From contig CALVRZ010000011.1 of the NCBI GenBank assembly GCA_944358875.1, forward strand, positions 1-42,987: 42,987 nucleotides of DNA, written 5' to 3'. A model generated the notes under the pieces. That model made no database searches and was not told the DNA's origin. It worked only from the letters and a program-made list of their open reading frames with translations. The DNA is from an uncultured Bacilli bacterium. GTDB lineage: Bacteria; Bacillota_I; Bacilli_A; RF39; UBA660. Both the position numbers and the translations under genes were made by a program. This document shows, in pieces, positions 42,527 to 42,987 of the stretch (within the stretch, counting starts at the first letter, position 1; every line of letters begins with the position of its first letter).

Positions 42527-42786
42527 TAAGTATAACAAATTTTTTATTTAACAGCAAGATTATTTTTTTAAATTTATTTAGAATTATGATTTTATTAGAT
42601 TAATATTTCTGATGTATTAACTTCTTAGACTTGTATGTCAAAAAGAATGAAAGTTAGAATAAACTTTACCTCTCCTTTATAATAATTACAACATAGTATT
42701 TAACAATTATATTTTTTTGTGACATCTCTAGGTAGTTAATATATCTTGAAAAAAAATTTTTATTAAGTTACTATTGTTTAAAAAAA
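42527..42786. other. Gene-free AT-rich stretch
   Basis: No coding region of convincing length on either strand. A minus-strand AAAGGAGAGG at about 42673-42682 looks like a ribosome binding site but has no start codon behind it. TTGACA on the minus strand (42636-42641) lacks a good -10. Nothing else supported. Confidence 0.6.
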
Positions 42787-42851
42787 ACTAGGAAATATGA
42801 TATGAAAATATTTCTTTTGTTTGGGAAATATGTTTCATATTTGTTCCTAGT
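42780..42851 (-). terminator. Long hairpin with T7 tail (minus-strand terminator)
   Basis: Outer arms ACTAGGAA (42851-42844 read on minus) and TTCCTAGT (42794-42787), continued by pairing of ATATG/CATAT and TGAAA-ATATTTC with GAAATAT-GTTTCA, spanning about 65 nt. On the minus strand it is followed directly by T7. It must end a minus-strand transcript that starts to its right, yet no coding sequence is visible there inside the window. Confidence 0.7.
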
Positions 42852-42852
42852 C

Positions 42853-42939
42853 TAATTCTTATGTGGCGCCCTTTTTAGGCATAGAATTATGTAGAATTCT
42901 ACATAATTTAATTTATGTAGAAAATTTAGTTATGTAGAA
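42853..42939. repeat. Cluster of palindrome and TTATGTAGAA boxes
   Basis: TTATGTAGAA occurs directly at 42887-42896, 42913-42922 and 42930-42939 and inverted at 42897-42906. The first direct and the inverted copy form a perfect 24-bp palindrome (42885-42908, half-site AATTATGTAGAA). A further imperfect hairpin (42853-42889, TAATTC.../...GAATTA with GCC/GGC inside) overlaps it. Confidence 0.75.
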
Positions 42940-42948
42940 AGTTAATGG

Positions 42949-42972
42949 AAAAAGCCTTAAAAATAAGACTTT
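42949..42972 (-). terminator. Possible terminator of a gene to the right of the window
   Basis: Minus strand AAAGTCTTA (42972-42964) pairs with TAAGGCTTT (42959-42951), one position being a U-G wobble, with a 4-base loop and TTTTT at the end. It suggests a minus-strand gene ending just beyond the right edge. Confidence 0.45.
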
Positions 42973-42987
42973 ACCATTCAAAACTTT

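Noticed and set aside
42784-42851. Insertion sequence terminal inverted repeats.
   Set aside because: The arms enclose only about 50 bases, there is no transposase and no target-site duplication; a terminator hairpin with a T7 tail fits better.

Overview
The window looks like chromosome from a very AT-rich, Gram-positive-type (Firmicutes/Bacillota) bacterium. Supporting evidence is the canonical S10-spc-alpha ribosomal protein order, a Spo0A sporulation regulator, RNase J, a zinc-type S14, AGGAGG ribosome binding sites, intrinsic terminators with long U-tracts and sigma-A promoters with 17-bp spacers. An encoded CCA on tRNA-Cys, absence of L30 (rpmD) from its usual slot and the style of the secreted proteins suggest an uncultured gut-type lineage near Clostridia/Bacilli. 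Species or genus cannot be assigned from sequence reading alone. Almost everything is on the minus strand; the exceptions are RNase J and a gene fragment at the left edge.

Layout by coordinate (minus-strand transcription runs right to left). 1-1.3 kb: tail of an unknown plus-strand gene, a Suppressor-of-fused (SUFU) family gene and tRNA-Cys. 1.3-6.4 kb: envelope and housekeeping genes (a multi-pass membrane protein, LysM protein, bacterial PH-domain protein, membrane-anchored thioredoxin, short-chain dehydrogenase and two helical proteins of unknown function). 6.4-20.8 kb: one ribosomal super-operon, rpsJ to rplQ, including secY, adk, map, infA, rpmJ and rpoA, driven by a strong promoter with a structured leader; rpmD is missing. 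20.9-25.2 kb: NERD-domain protein, RlmA-like methyltransferase, an exported protein of unknown function, a small zinc-ribbon protein and spo0A. 25.3-29.4 kb: a pgk / flippase-like / glycosyltransferase / tpiA operon that mixes glycolysis with probable glycolipid synthesis. 29.6-31.3 kb: RNase J, divergent from pgk. 31.3-33.5 kb: a prepilin-like protein with Ig-like modules and serine-rich repeats, followed by a lipoprotein. 33.6-40.5 kb: a MarR-controlled operon with a MacB-type transporter and a heterodimeric ABC exporter. 40.6-42.25 kb: a large secreted protein with a TasA-like N-terminus. 42.25-42.99 kb: noncoding DNA crowded with inverted repeats and a G10/C10 homopolymer.

The most unusual part is the right end. 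The secreted-protein gene is preceded by an intrinsic terminator immediately before its start codon, a ten-base G tract flanked by promoter-like hexamers, and further upstream a cluster of hairpins, a 24-bp perfect palindrome and repeated TTATGTAGAA boxes. Together these suggest phase-variable or attenuated expression of a surface protein, but this is inference. Other regulatory signals readable from sequence are a Spo0A-box cluster at the spo0A promoter and a perfect 12-bp palindrome at the start site of the marR operon. No CRISPR array, complete insertion sequence, prophage or rRNA gene was seen.
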